Shown one piece after another: positions 14,976 through 25,168 of a stretch of DNA of 64,000 nucleotides (within the stretch, counting starts at the first letter, position 1; each line of letters begins with the position of its first letter). Origin of the DNA: Hymenobacter sp. H14-R3 (lineage in GTDB: Bacteria; Bacteroidota; Bacteroidia; Cytophagales; Hymenobacteraceae); NCBI RefSeq assembly GCF_030063445.1, contig NZ_JASITD010000003.1, forward strand, positions 124,001 through 188,000, written 5' to 3'. The notes beneath the pieces are model-generated. The model ran no database searches, was not told the origin of the DNA, and saw only the letters and a program-made list of their open reading frames with translations. The position numbers and the translations under genes were made by a program.

Positions 14976-16258
14976 GAAGATACTTTCGCCAGTCGGCCAG
15001 GCTTGGTACGGGGCGGGCCTACCTCCTGGCGCGGGATAATCCCGACGTCGATTTCTCGGCGGCTATCATCGAAGTCGCGCTCAAAAACTTTGCCTACGAC
15101 GGGCAGGCCGAGGGCAGCCGGGCGCAGTACGTGTTTGCCCTCTACGGCCTGTCGAAGCACCAGGCCCGCATTCGCCGCGCCGTACTCGCGGGCCTGGCCA
15201 CCGAGCACGACGATACCTGGACGCTGCAGCAGCTGTTTGAGCTGGCGCTGCTGTTTGCCCAGCACGGCGATGCCCCGGCCCGCCAGGCCATGTACCACCG
15301 CTTTTTGCGCAAGCCAATTCACGGTTCCGACTGGGTAGGCGCGCGTGAGCTGATGGCCCTCGATGGCCTGGCGGGGCTGCGGTACGTGGCGCAGAAATTT
15401 GGCCGCGCCCTGGCCAAAAACCCCGATGACTGGCAGGATGACCACCTCATTAAGTCTTTTCAAGAGGATAACCCGACCCTCGATGCCTGGGCCGACCTGC
15501 GCCACGCGGCGCAGCACGACGACAACGTGCGCCGCTACCTGCACAACGTAGAGGCCACGCGGGCCCGGCAAGAAGCCTACCAGCGGCCGGCCCGCGAGCT
15601 CCCCGGCAGGCAAGAGATGATTGAGGTGCCCCGGCAACGGGCGCTGCCTTTTTTATTCAGGAAAAAATTACAACCCACTGACCTCGAGTATTTTGCAAAA
15701 CGGCTGCTGACCGAGAAAAGCAAGGCAGTTATAGAGAATATCCTGTTCGTTTTCGGCGAGTTCAAGTACCCGCTTGACTACCGGCTCATCTTGGAGCTGG
15801 CCCGGCAGCAAGCGCGCAGCCGCTACCGGCTGGCCGAGTTTGCCACCGCTGCCCTCCAGCACCTTAGCGCCCCCGAGATAAGGGCTTTTGCGTTGCAAAA
15901 GCTAGCCACTACCACCCGGCCCAGCCAGTATACCGACTTGTTAATCAGTAACTACCAGACTGGTGATGCTGGCTTGCTCACGGCCATTGTGCAGCGCTCC
16001 CACCACGAGCACACGCTCGAACAACTGGCTTGTAGCTACGTGGCTATTTATGAGGCTACCAAAACGCCCGAGTGCGCGCCCCCCCTGCTGGCCCTGTACC
16101 ACAAGATGACGTGCGGCATTCACCGCAGTGAGGTAGTGCGGCTGTTGCTCGAAAACCAGGTGCTGCCCATCTGGCTAAACGAGGAGCTGCCCTTCGATAG
16201 CTCCGCAGAAACGCAGCTGCTGCACCAGCCCACAGGCAAAGCGGCCAGTGCGCATTGA
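14954..16258 (+). CDS. Hypothetical helical-repeat protein (434 aa)
   Basis: A soluble protein with no signal peptide. It is rich in short amphipathic helices (AQYVFALYGLSKHQARIRRAVLAGLATEH; LEYFAKRLLTEKSKAVIENILFVFGEF; LAEFATAALQHLSAPEIRAFALQKLA) arranged like HEAT/Armadillo-type repeats in the second half. It starts at an ATG overlapping the LytTR remnant by 22 bp. No family is recognised. It lies within the accessory segment between the polyketide synthase and the methyltransferase, and it could be a cargo gene of whatever inserted there. Confidence 0.7.
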   Translation: MQPINTLRRYFRQSARLGTGRAYLLARDNPDVDFSAAIIEVALKNFAYDGQAEGSRAQYVFALYGLSKHQARIRRAVLAGLATEHDDTWTLQQLFELALLFAQHGDAPARQAMYHRFLRKPIHGSDWVGARELMALDGLAGLRYVAQKFGRALAKNPDDWQDDHLIKSFQEDNPTLDAWADLRHAAQHDDNVRRYLHNVEATRARQEAYQRPARELPGRQEMIEVPRQRALPFLFRKKLQPTDLEYFAKRLLTEKSKAVIENILFVFGEFKYPLDYRLILELARQQARSRYRLAEFATAALQHLSAPEIRAFALQKLATTTRPSQYTDLLISNYQTGDAGLLTAIVQRSHHEHTLEQLACSYVAIYEATKTPECAPPLLALYHKMTCGIHRSEVVRLLLENQVLPIWLNEELPFDSSAETQLLHQPTGKAASAH

Positions 16259-16339
16259 GATGGTTCTCAGGCCAAGGCACAACTTCTATTGGGGCAGGCT
16301 GCTGGCTCACCGAGCGCACGAGTGGCGCCCGCCGCCACC

Positions 16340-16429
16340 CTCGCCCAGGCCGGCGCGCCTGTGCTGAGCTGCGCCGCCGGGCCGCGCCGCACGATGGCGG
16401 CCCGGCTGCTGGAAGTGGCACTGGGCTTA
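16340..16429 (+). pseudogene. Relic of a type III polyketide synthase C-terminus
   Basis: The frame reads QAGAPVLSCAAGPRRTMAARLLEVALG. It matches the last 25 residues of the intact synthase at 10848-11957 (GAPVLSCAFGPGLTMEAMLLEVVAE) at about 17 positions, and the DNA is visibly similar too. The GFGPG-type loop is damaged (GPRR). No upstream part of a synthase is present in any frame. It appears to be the leftover end of a second or displaced copy. Confidence 0.65.
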
Positions 16430-16491
16430 GGGCAATTGCTTATCTTGCCGGTAATTAGCGCGACACGCACTGCTGATTTCATGCTTAGACT

Positions 16492-17217
16492 ATGAAGATA
16501 CTTCTCCGCCTTGGGGTTACGGTTTTAGCTTTGGCCGGGGTGCGGGTGCCGGCGGGCGCGCAGGCCGTGGCACCGGGCCACACGCGCACGGTGGTGCTCA
16601 AGCTTTCGCCCATTGACCTGCTCATTCCGCACAACGCCAAGCTGTGGCTCGGGGCCGAAGTGAAGCTGGCTCCCCGCCTGAGCTGGCAAACGGACCTGGG
16701 CTACATCTTTCGTAGCGATGCGCTGTTTGATTTATCCAGCGAATTTCCCGACCTGGCTTTTCGAACCACGGACCGGAGCCGGCTCAACGTGGGCATTAAA
16801 ACCGAACTGCGCCGCTACTGGGGGCGCGACAAGGGCCTGAACGGGTTTTACGGGGCCGCGCAGCTTTACTACAAGCAGGTCTACTTTAACAGCAATACCG
16901 CGCCCGGCTACGACTGGCATCGGTACCAAAGCAGCATCGGCCTTGTGCCGCTGGGTAGCTTCTGGCAGGCCGACCGCCGCGGCCCGGAAACCAACTACCA
17001 CATCAGGGACCAGGAGGCGGGCCTCAACCTCAAAGTTGGCTACCAGCACATTTTCAACCGCTTGGCCCTGGACCTGTTTTTGGGCGTGGGTCTCAACAAT
17101 GAGCGGCAGCGCCAAGACCTGGGCGAGCCCATCCCCAACCCAAAGGTGAACTATGGGGGTAGTGGCTTGTGGCTGCCGCTGCCCGTGGCAGGGGGCAAGC
17201 TGGGCTACGCTTTCTAG
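16492..17217 (+). CDS. Predicted outer-membrane beta-barrel protein (241 aa)
   Basis: A signal peptide (ILLRLGVTVLALAGVRVPAGAQA) is followed by alternating strands: VVLKLSPIDLLIPHNAKLWLGAEVKL, RLSWQTDLGYIF, RLNVGIKTELRRYW, GFYGAAQLYYKQVYF, LNLKVGYQHIFNRLALDLFLGVGL. It ends in an aromatic residue (KLGYAF), as integral outer-membrane proteins do. It resembles DUF3575-like small barrels of Bacteroidota. The role is unknown. Confidence 0.75.
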   Translation: MKILLRLGVTVLALAGVRVPAGAQAVAPGHTRTVVLKLSPIDLLIPHNAKLWLGAEVKLAPRLSWQTDLGYIFRSDALFDLSSEFPDLAFRTTDRSRLNVGIKTELRRYWGRDKGLNGFYGAAQLYYKQVYFNSNTAPGYDWHRYQSSIGLVPLGSFWQADRRGPETNYHIRDQEAGLNLKVGYQHIFNRLALDLFLGVGLNNERQRQDLGEPIPNPKVNYGGSGLWLPLPVAGGKLGYAF

Positions 17218-17643
17218 AACAAGATTTTGCGCTGTATACCAGCTTATTAAGGCTTTTTAGCGCCTGGTTGGCGGTAGGGTTGCCAGGCTGCGCCAGCCAT
17301 CTACCCCAGCAAATTGCGCCAGGCGCTAGCTGCGGCCGGCTCCATTACCACCTGCTGTTAGGCAGCGCCTTCGGGTAAGCGCCGCCGGGAGAGCAGCGCA
17401 GACTTTGCGAGTTCGCGCTGCCCGCTGCTGCGTAAGCGCAGTTGCTGCCTGCCACCAAAACGCCCACCGCAGCTCGTGCTGCCCGCCTAAGGCTAGCTTT
17501 TCAGGTACGGGAAAGAGCCATTTGCAGTACGTTACAAAGGTTCGTCTTCTACAACGGGCGGATTTACACGCTAAGCTCTCCGGCAGAACTTTATCAGCGG
17601 GATACCCTGCCTGGCCACGCGCGAGGTTGCCCGTGGGAAGCAA
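17218..17643. other. Non-coding gap, possibly decayed coding DNA
   Basis: A 426-bp stretch without a supported gene. GC-rich coding-like texture with short open frames in several phases suggests degraded coding sequence; one frame contains FVFYNGRIYTLSSP near 17550, reminiscent of amidohydrolase N-termini but too short to call. Confidence 0.4.
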
Positions 17644-18162
17644 TCAGGGGTGCACATCTGTAAACACGCCGGCAACAAACGCACTCCTGGGGGAAGTAGC
17701 GGTAGCAGGGTATTCGCCGCCAAACGTGCCGGAAAAGCCGCCGGTGCTGGTCGTTTTCAGGGTGAGGTTGACCCCGAGAGTGTAATTGGTATAAGCCGAG
17801 CCGGTGGCGGGGTTGTGCCGGAGCACGTCGATACCGGGGCTGGGCAGCGGCCGAAAGGCAGCGTCGGATTCGGGGAGGAACTTGATGAAAGAGAGGCTGA
17901 ACAGGAGTGGGCTGGCGGTTGAAGCCGTCGTGCTGGTGCACGTAATGGTCAGCAGTTCCGCCGGGTGGTCGCCAGTGGCGTCGAGTAGGTGGTAAGCGGG
18001 GTTGCGAATGGCTTTGGCCGTGCCCGTGGCGGGGCGCCCGTCCAACGTGTAAGAGCAGGTGTTGGGTGCTGGAGCAGGCGCAGGAATGTCTTTGTGCGAG
18101 CAGGCCCAGGTGCTGATTGCTAGCGCCAAGAGCGAGGGATAGCGCAAACGAGTAGTAAACAT
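17644..18162 (-). CDS. Hypothetical lipoprotein (172 aa)
   Basis: The signal peptide YPSLLALAISTWAC places the lipid-modified cysteine at about residue 21, followed by SHKDIPAPAPAP. The mature part begins CSYTLDGRPATGTAKAIRN and has beta-rich segments (AELLTITCTSTT, LLFSLSFIKFLP, YTLGVNLTLKTTSTGGFSGTFGGEY), like small Ig-like or lipocalin-like Bacteroidota lipoproteins. GGFSGTFGGEYPA resembles the DUF6252-type 'hypothetical lipoprotein' ending. No function is assigned. Confidence 0.7.
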   Translation of the reverse strand: MFTTRLRYPSLLALAISTWACSHKDIPAPAPAPNTCSYTLDGRPATGTAKAIRNPAYHLLDATGDHPAELLTITCTSTTASTASPLLFSLSFIKFLPESDAAFRPLPSPGIDVLRHNPATGSAYTNYTLGVNLTLKTTSTGGFSGTFGGEYPATATSPRSAFVAGVFTDVHP

Positions 18163-18614
18163 GCGCAGCGGAGGGCTAGAAAAGGATTGACAAACTGGGC
18201 GTTGTGAAACGGGGACTAGCGCGTGAGAAAGCTGAGAGTATCAGGCGGGACGAGGCAGGGTGGTAGTTTGCGGTAGCTGGTTGCAATTTAAAGGGCAAAG
18301 CCGAATCAGTTGGTCCAATAACGCTTCGGTAACGCGAGCATTTCTTATAAGAAAAATGCCACGCCAGGCAGCTCACTTAGCGCGGGTTTCAGGTTAGTGT
18401 ACATTTTTTAACTGAATTAAAAATCTGAATGTCAAATTTTTAATTCTTCATTTTTAATTCATTATATCAAGTATAAATGTGCTTTAGGTAAGCCAAAAGT
18501 CGCCCTTATTTCAAGACTCGTCCTGCAAGCAGGATTATGTTAGCAGACCTGCGCAGTTGTAGAAACCGCGCCTCCAACTACCAGCTGCAAATGACGGGGA
18601 AATTACCCGCCACC
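18163..18614. other. AT-rich intergenic region
   Basis: 452 bp between the lipoprotein and methyltransferase genes (both on the minus strand). Bases 18405-18475 are very AT-rich with repeated TTTTTAATTC words, the same low-complexity word found at 2969-3003. No gene is supported. Confidence 0.5.
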
Positions 18615-19331
18615 TCACCCAGCCTTTTCCCTGAAAACAATCACCTGCCAGCGAAACGCCCAGCGCCAGCGCAGCTCATAGTTCGTGATGCCCGCCTGGG
18701 TTAGCAGGCGCTGCCAGTCGGCCCGCGAAAAGGCGCGGGCTACCGAGAGCGGCGCGTCGTTTTGCACCAGGCGCGAGCCCCCGAATAGCCTGGTTAGCAG
18801 CTTGATACTATAGTAGGCCAGCGGGTGGCGGTGCAGGTCATTGATAACCACGGCCACTTGCGCCTGTTGGTGCCAGCGGCGTAGCAATTCTACCAGCTCA
18901 GCGTCGGTGAAGTGGTGGCAGAAGAGGCTGGCCGTGAGCACGTCGTAGGGCTGGGCAGCAAATTCGGGCGAGAAAATATCGACCTGGCGGTAGCTGATTT
19001 CAGGGTAGGCCGCGCTTTTGGCGGCGGCATAGCTGAGCATGAATTCGTTGGCGTCGATGCCCGTGAGCGCTACGGGCTGGCGCTGGCGGCGGGCCCAGCC
19101 GGCAATGTGGCGCAGGGTGTCGCCGCCGCCGCTGCCCAGGTCGGCCAGGCGCAGGGGGCGGCCCGGCGGGAAGCGGGGCCGCAGGCAGGCCAGCGCGTGC
19201 AGCACCGGCTGGTAGCCACCCAGCCAGGTGTTGATGGTTTCCAGCTCGTCCAGGTTTTGCCGCAGCTCGTCGGTGGCCAGAGTGAGGTCGTCCATCAGCT
19301 CGGGGGTGGTGGCGCGGGTCGCAAAATTCAT
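18615..19331 (-). CDS. Class I SAM-dependent methyltransferase
   Basis: 238 residues. Motif I is RLADLGSGGGDTL (about 61-73), followed by LTGIDANEF (acidic residue contacting SAM ribose), QVDIF and the post-motif block DVLTASLFCHHFTDAELV. The N-terminus ELMDD...LDELETINTWLGGY is characteristic of the methyltransferase found with type III polyketide synthase and FAD oxidoreductase in Bacteroidota. It therefore probably O- or C-methylates the polyketide product. Here it is separated from those genes by 6.7 kb and inverted relative to them. Confidence 0.85.
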   Translation of the reverse strand: MNFATRATTPELMDDLTLATDELRQNLDELETINTWLGGYQPVLHALACLRPRFPPGRPLRLADLGSGGGDTLRHIAGWARRQRQPVALTGIDANEFMLSYAAAKSAAYPEISYRQVDIFSPEFAAQPYDVLTASLFCHHFTDAELVELLRRWHQQAQVAVVINDLHRHPLAYYSIKLLTRLFGGSRLVQNDAPLSVARAFSRADWQRLLTQAGITNYELRWRWAFRWQVIVFREKAG

Positions 19332-19414
19332 GTGGGCAAAGGTGCGAACGGAAACCGTAGCGGACTTATTATCACTAAAGAGATAAAGATTAGCAGATTA
19401 TCAGGAACGCCGAC

Positions 19415-19422
19415 TATCTTTG
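19415..19422 (+). promoter_or_regulatory. Bacteroidota -7 promoter element (TATCTTTG)
   Basis: Exact match to TAnnTTTG, 29 bp before the GTG chosen for the NHL-repeat gene. It supports that start and excludes longer upstream reading into the methyltransferase gene. Confidence 0.65.
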
Positions 19423-19451
19423 AAACACTTACGCGCGCACTTCCCTGCTTG

Positions 19452-20333
19452 GTGAAAACAACTTTACTACTCACTATTCTACTAGCTGCGGGGTTCACGG
19501 CCAGCCGGCCCCCCGCCCCGCCCGCCGTGCCGTTCGGCTATCCCGACGGGGTGGCCGTGGATGCAGCCGGCAACGTGTACGTGGTGGATACCGACAACCA
19601 CGCCGTGCAGAAGGTCAGCCCCACGGGCGAAGTCAAGCTCCTCACCGACAGCGCCCTAACCTACCCTACGGGCATTGCCGTGAGCGCCGCGGGCCTCGTG
19701 TACGTGGCCGATGCCGGCACCCACCGCATCGTGCGCATCAGCCCCGAGGGGCAGGTAACTACCCTGGCCCATAGCCGCAGCCTGGTGTATCCCACGGCCC
19801 TCTGCCTCGACTCGGTGGGCAACCTCTACCTAGCCGATGCCGGGGCCGCGCCCCACAGCGGCACCGTGCAAAAAGTAAGTCTGCGCGGGGCCCTCACCAC
19901 GCTGGCCGCGGGCTTCAACAAGCCCACCGGCATCGCCCTTGCCCCCGGCGGCCTCCTCTACGTAGCTGATACCGAAAATAATACGATAAAGCAGGTGACG
20001 GCCACCGGGCAGGTAACGGTGCTGGCCACCGGCCTCAACCACCCGCGCGGCTTGGCCCTGGAGGCCAGTGGCACGCTGGTAGTGGCTGATACCTACGGCA
20101 ACAGCATCCGGCGCGTGAGCCCCACCACGGGCCAGGTAACGCCACTGGCCGATGGCTTCCGGTTTCCGGCGGGCGTGGCCACCGACCGGGCCGGGGCCGT
20201 GTACGTGAGCGACACGGGCAGCGGCTCGCTGCGCAAAATCAGCCCTGCCGGGCTGGTGTCGACGCTGGCCGGTGGCTCGCCGCCCGTGCCGGCCGCCAGC
20301 ACCGCCGACAGCACCTCCACTACCAAGCAGTAG
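19452..20333 (+). CDS. Secreted NHL-repeat (six-bladed propeller) protein
   Basis: 293 residues from the GTG that begins a signal peptide (KTTLLLTILLAAGFTAS). The open frame continues upstream antisense to the methyltransferase gene, but that part is a shadow. The mature protein is six NHL repeats of about 42 residues with the repeated pattern P(x)GIAV...G-x-VYVADT/DAG...I-x-(R/K)-(V/I)SP-x-G: examples are NVYVVDTDNHAVQKVSP, LVYVADAGTHRIVRISP and LLYVADTENNTIKQV. Such propellers bind proteins or carbohydrates outside the cytoplasm; no catalytic residues are evident. Confidence 0.88.
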   Translation: MKTTLLLTILLAAGFTASRPPAPPAVPFGYPDGVAVDAAGNVYVVDTDNHAVQKVSPTGEVKLLTDSALTYPTGIAVSAAGLVYVADAGTHRIVRISPEGQVTTLAHSRSLVYPTALCLDSVGNLYLADAGAAPHSGTVQKVSLRGALTTLAAGFNKPTGIALAPGGLLYVADTENNTIKQVTATGQVTVLATGLNHPRGLALEASGTLVVADTYGNSIRRVSPTTGQVTPLADGFRFPAGVATDRAGAVYVSDTGSGSLRKISPAGLVSTLAGGSPPVPAASTADSTSTTKQ

Positions 20334-20360
20334 GCTATTGATTAACAGTTTTTTACAACA

Positions 20361-20470
20361 AAAAAAGAACGCCATGCTGAGCTTGCCGAAGCCGCTCTAC
20401 CACGCCGTTGGGTTGGTAACCTGTGCGGCGTGGTAGAGCGGCTTCGGCAGGCTCAGCATGGCGTTCTTTT
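20361..20470. repeat. Near-perfect 41-bp inverted repeat, also a bidirectional terminator
   Basis: 20367-20407 and 20426-20466 pair at 40 of 41 positions with an 18-nt loop; A7 before and T4 after extend the stem. It sits between the convergent NHL and dehydrogenase genes and can terminate both. The arm sequence (GCCATGCTGAGC, TGCCGAAGC core) looks like a dispersed repeat unit rather than an ordinary terminator. Confidence 0.9.
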
Positions 20471-20480
20471 ACTTTGCTGT

Positions 20481-21710
20481 TCAAGCCACGTAATCAGCCA
20501 GATACGCGTAGCGGGGCTGCAGCTGCCCGCCTTTAGTAATGGTGGCGCGGGCCAGCACCCCGGTGGCGTCGCCGCCCACGAGAGCCGGAAAAACCTGGTC
20601 AAGCAGCTGCCGGCTGAAGTCGCGGCTGGCGTTGCGGGGCAGCTCGCAGGGCAGGTTGTCCACGGCCATCACGGTGATGGTGCCGGCCGGCGCGTATGCC
20701 TCCGTGAGCTCACCGGTGGCGGGCACGTAGTCGAAGGCGGGCTGCTCGATGGTGGTGCTGCGCTGGGTGAGCGGAATGGAGCCGTTCACGTCGCAGGTAA
20801 CGTCGGCCACAGTATTTATCTTAAAATCAGCTTGTTGCGTATCAACTGCGGTGAAGAGGCGCGGCGCGGCAGGGTCCCAGTAGGCGCAGGCGATGAGCAG
20901 GTCGGTTACGGGCAGGAACTTGCCGAACGTGGACTCGTAAGCGGCCGGCTCGTGGTGAAAATTGGCCGTGTCCCACACCCGGCCGTCGCGGCGGCGGTTG
21001 TAGTCGGAGCTGCGCAATTGGGCAAACACGGGCTCGTTGAAATCGAGGTAGAGGTAGTCGTACACGCTCACCTGCCGGATGCCCATGCGGCCCAGCACTT
21101 CCAGCGCACCCTGCGCCACCCGGCCCGAGCCCGTCACGGCTATCTTGATGGGTGGCAGACGCTTAACCTTGAAAAACTCCTCCTCCATGTCCTCCATATC
21201 CACGCACTGCCAGGCTGGCTTAAGCCGAAACAGGCCGTGCTTGCGGCCGTAGGTGAGCAGGCCGTTGTAGGCCCCCACAATGCCCGCCCAGTGCCCAAAC
21301 GCCACCACGCGCTGGCCGGCCGCGTTGGTCAGCAGCTCGTAGTCAATCAGCGTAATGTTCTCTTTCAGAATGGTTTGCAGCAGCGGGCGGTTGGCGGGCT
21401 GCTTCTTGATGGTGTGCGAGAAAAACAGGTACGTTTTGCCGGGCAGCAGCGCGGCCACGGGCACTTCCTTCACGCCGAGCAGCACGTCGCAAGCGGTCAT
21501 ATCCTCTTCCACTTCCAGGCCCAGGTCCAGGTACTCCTGGTCGGTGAAGGCGCGGTGGGGGCTGGGCTGCACCCGCACGCGCAGGCCGGGGTAGGCATCT
21601 TGCAGCTCGACGCATTTTTTGGGGGTGAGGGCCACGCGGCGGTCGGGTGGGGTACGGCCTTCGCGCAGCAGGCCAATGAGGGTGGGGTGGGGCATGGAAA
21701 TGGGGAGCAT
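20481..21710 (-). CDS. Saccharopine/alanine-dehydrogenase-like NAD(P)-dependent oxidoreductase
   Basis: 409 residues; a second in-frame ATG five codons in (MPHPTLIGLLREGRTPPDRRVALTP) may be the real start. The N-terminal block REGRTPPDRRVALTP, the VLLGVKEVP segment and YLFFSHTIKKQP match the AlaDh/PNT-N and lysine-forming saccharopine dehydrogenase group. The NAD-binding motif is KIAVTGSGRVAQGALEVL, and TVADVTCDVNGSIPLTQR is typical of the Lys1-like C-terminal half. Lysine or related amino-acid metabolism is likely, but the reaction is not certain. Confidence 0.8.
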   Translation of the reverse strand: MLPISMPHPTLIGLLREGRTPPDRRVALTPKKCVELQDAYPGLRVRVQPSPHRAFTDQEYLDLGLEVEEDMTACDVLLGVKEVPVAALLPGKTYLFFSHTIKKQPANRPLLQTILKENITLIDYELLTNAAGQRVVAFGHWAGIVGAYNGLLTYGRKHGLFRLKPAWQCVDMEDMEEEFFKVKRLPPIKIAVTGSGRVAQGALEVLGRMGIRQVSVYDYLYLDFNEPVFAQLRSSDYNRRRDGRVWDTANFHHEPAAYESTFGKFLPVTDLLIACAYWDPAAPRLFTAVDTQQADFKINTVADVTCDVNGSIPLTQRSTTIEQPAFDYVPATGELTEAYAPAGTITVMAVDNLPCELPRNASRDFSRQLLDQVFPALVGGDATGVLARATITKGGQLQPRYAYLADYVA

Positions 21711-21722
21711 GGTAGAGCGCCC

Positions 21723-21845
21723 GTCATTGCGAGCGCAATGAAGTGGAGCGCGGCAATTTTTCCTTCACGTCAGGGTTAGCAATTCTAACGCCGCGAACGA
21801 CCAAGGAAAGATTGCCGCGCTCCACTGCGTTGCGCTCGCAATGAC
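21723..21845. repeat. Inverted repeat with 43-bp arms
   Basis: 21723-21765 and the complement of 21803-21845 agree at 40 of 43 positions, with a 37-nt loop. The arm begins GTCATTGCGAGCGCAA, itself nearly self-complementary. A solitary copy of that 20-bp head occurs at 27284-27303. This is a dispersed palindromic element between the dehydrogenase gene and gcvP. Confidence 0.85.
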
Positions 21846-21896
21846 AGACGGTGTTAACGGGACAGACGGCATTAACGGAGCGGGCGACGTTAACGG
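21843..21896. repeat. Three tandem 18-bp units
   Basis: GACAGACGGTGTTAACGG, GACAGACGGCATTAACGG and a diverged AGCGGGCGACGTTAACGG follow one another directly, each ending in TTAACGG. They lie about 50 bp before the gcvP promoter element, so they could be binding sites or simply replication-slippage products of the adjoining palindrome. Confidence 0.7.
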
Positions 21897-21943
21897 ACGG
21901 GTTAGGCCCCAAAACTACACCCCCGCCCCGACCAAACGGGGCT

Positions 21944-21951
21944 TACCTTTG
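21944..21951 (+). promoter_or_regulatory. -7 promoter element of gcvP (TACCTTTG)
   Basis: Exact TAnnTTTG match, 46 bp upstream of the gcvP ATG. No convincing -33 TTTG partner was seen. Confidence 0.65.
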
Positions 21952-21997
21952 TTAAGGAACAAGTTGCCAGTCTTCTCCCCTACCCCAGCCCCCGTTT

Positions 21998-24925
<2,928 letters not shown>

Positions 24926-24928
24926 GGT

Positions 24929-24991
24929 GTAGCGCGGACTTTTAGTCCGCGAGTAGTACCAACGCACAGGCGGACTGAAAGTCCGCGCTAC
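24929..24991. repeat. Inverted repeat, 22-bp arms (GTAGCGCGGAC unit)
   Basis: 24929-24950 and 24970-24991 pair at 21 of 22 positions. Each arm is itself a small hairpin (GCGGACTTTTAGTCCGC), so the unit is a palindrome of palindromes. It starts just after the gcvP stop codon, a position typical of REP-like elements. Confidence 0.85.
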
Positions 24992-24999
24992 TTTAAAAG

Positions 25000-25042
25000 A
25001 AACGCCCGGTTGCGCACGCGAAAGCGGCGCAGCCGGGCGTTT
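25000..25042 (+). terminator. Terminator-like hairpin after gcvP
   Basis: Stem AAACGCCCGG-T-TGCGC / GCGCA-G-CCGGGCGTTT with an 11-nt loop. The T tract is short, so efficiency is uncertain. Confidence 0.6.
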
Positions 25043-25086
25043 GGCGTGGTGGGCGGTTGGCTAGCGCATTTAGTCGGCTTGCCTAC

Positions 25087-25094
25087 TATTTTTG
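25087..25094 (+). promoter_or_regulatory. -7 promoter element (TATTTTTG)
   Basis: Exact TAnnTTTG match, 74 bp before the DUF4136 lipoprotein gene. Confidence 0.5.
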
Positions 25095-25168
25095 GAACAT
25101 TGGCCAGGCAGGTAGCGTTAGCTACCTACTCCCGAGTACGGGTTTTATTCCGCTAGCTTTCAACTTAT

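Noticed and set aside
17442-17663. Frame containing FVFYNGRIYTLSSP, similar to amidohydrolase N-termini
   Set aside because: Only about a dozen residues match and no further amidohydrolase motif (metal-binding HxH) follows in any frame.
18176-18376. 66-codon minus-strand frame upstream of the lipoprotein gene
   Set aside because: No recognisable features and it lies in an AT-rich region with promoter-like texture.
18912-19451. Upstream extension of the NHL-repeat reading frame
   Set aside because: It lies antisense to the methyltransferase gene and upstream of a -7 element; the GTG at 19452 starts a proper signal peptide.
21724-21912. 62-codon minus-strand reading frame with CHCERNAVERGN-type sequence
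   Set aside because: It translates the palindromic repeat and the 18-bp tandem units; such frames recur wherever the repeat occurs and are not genes.
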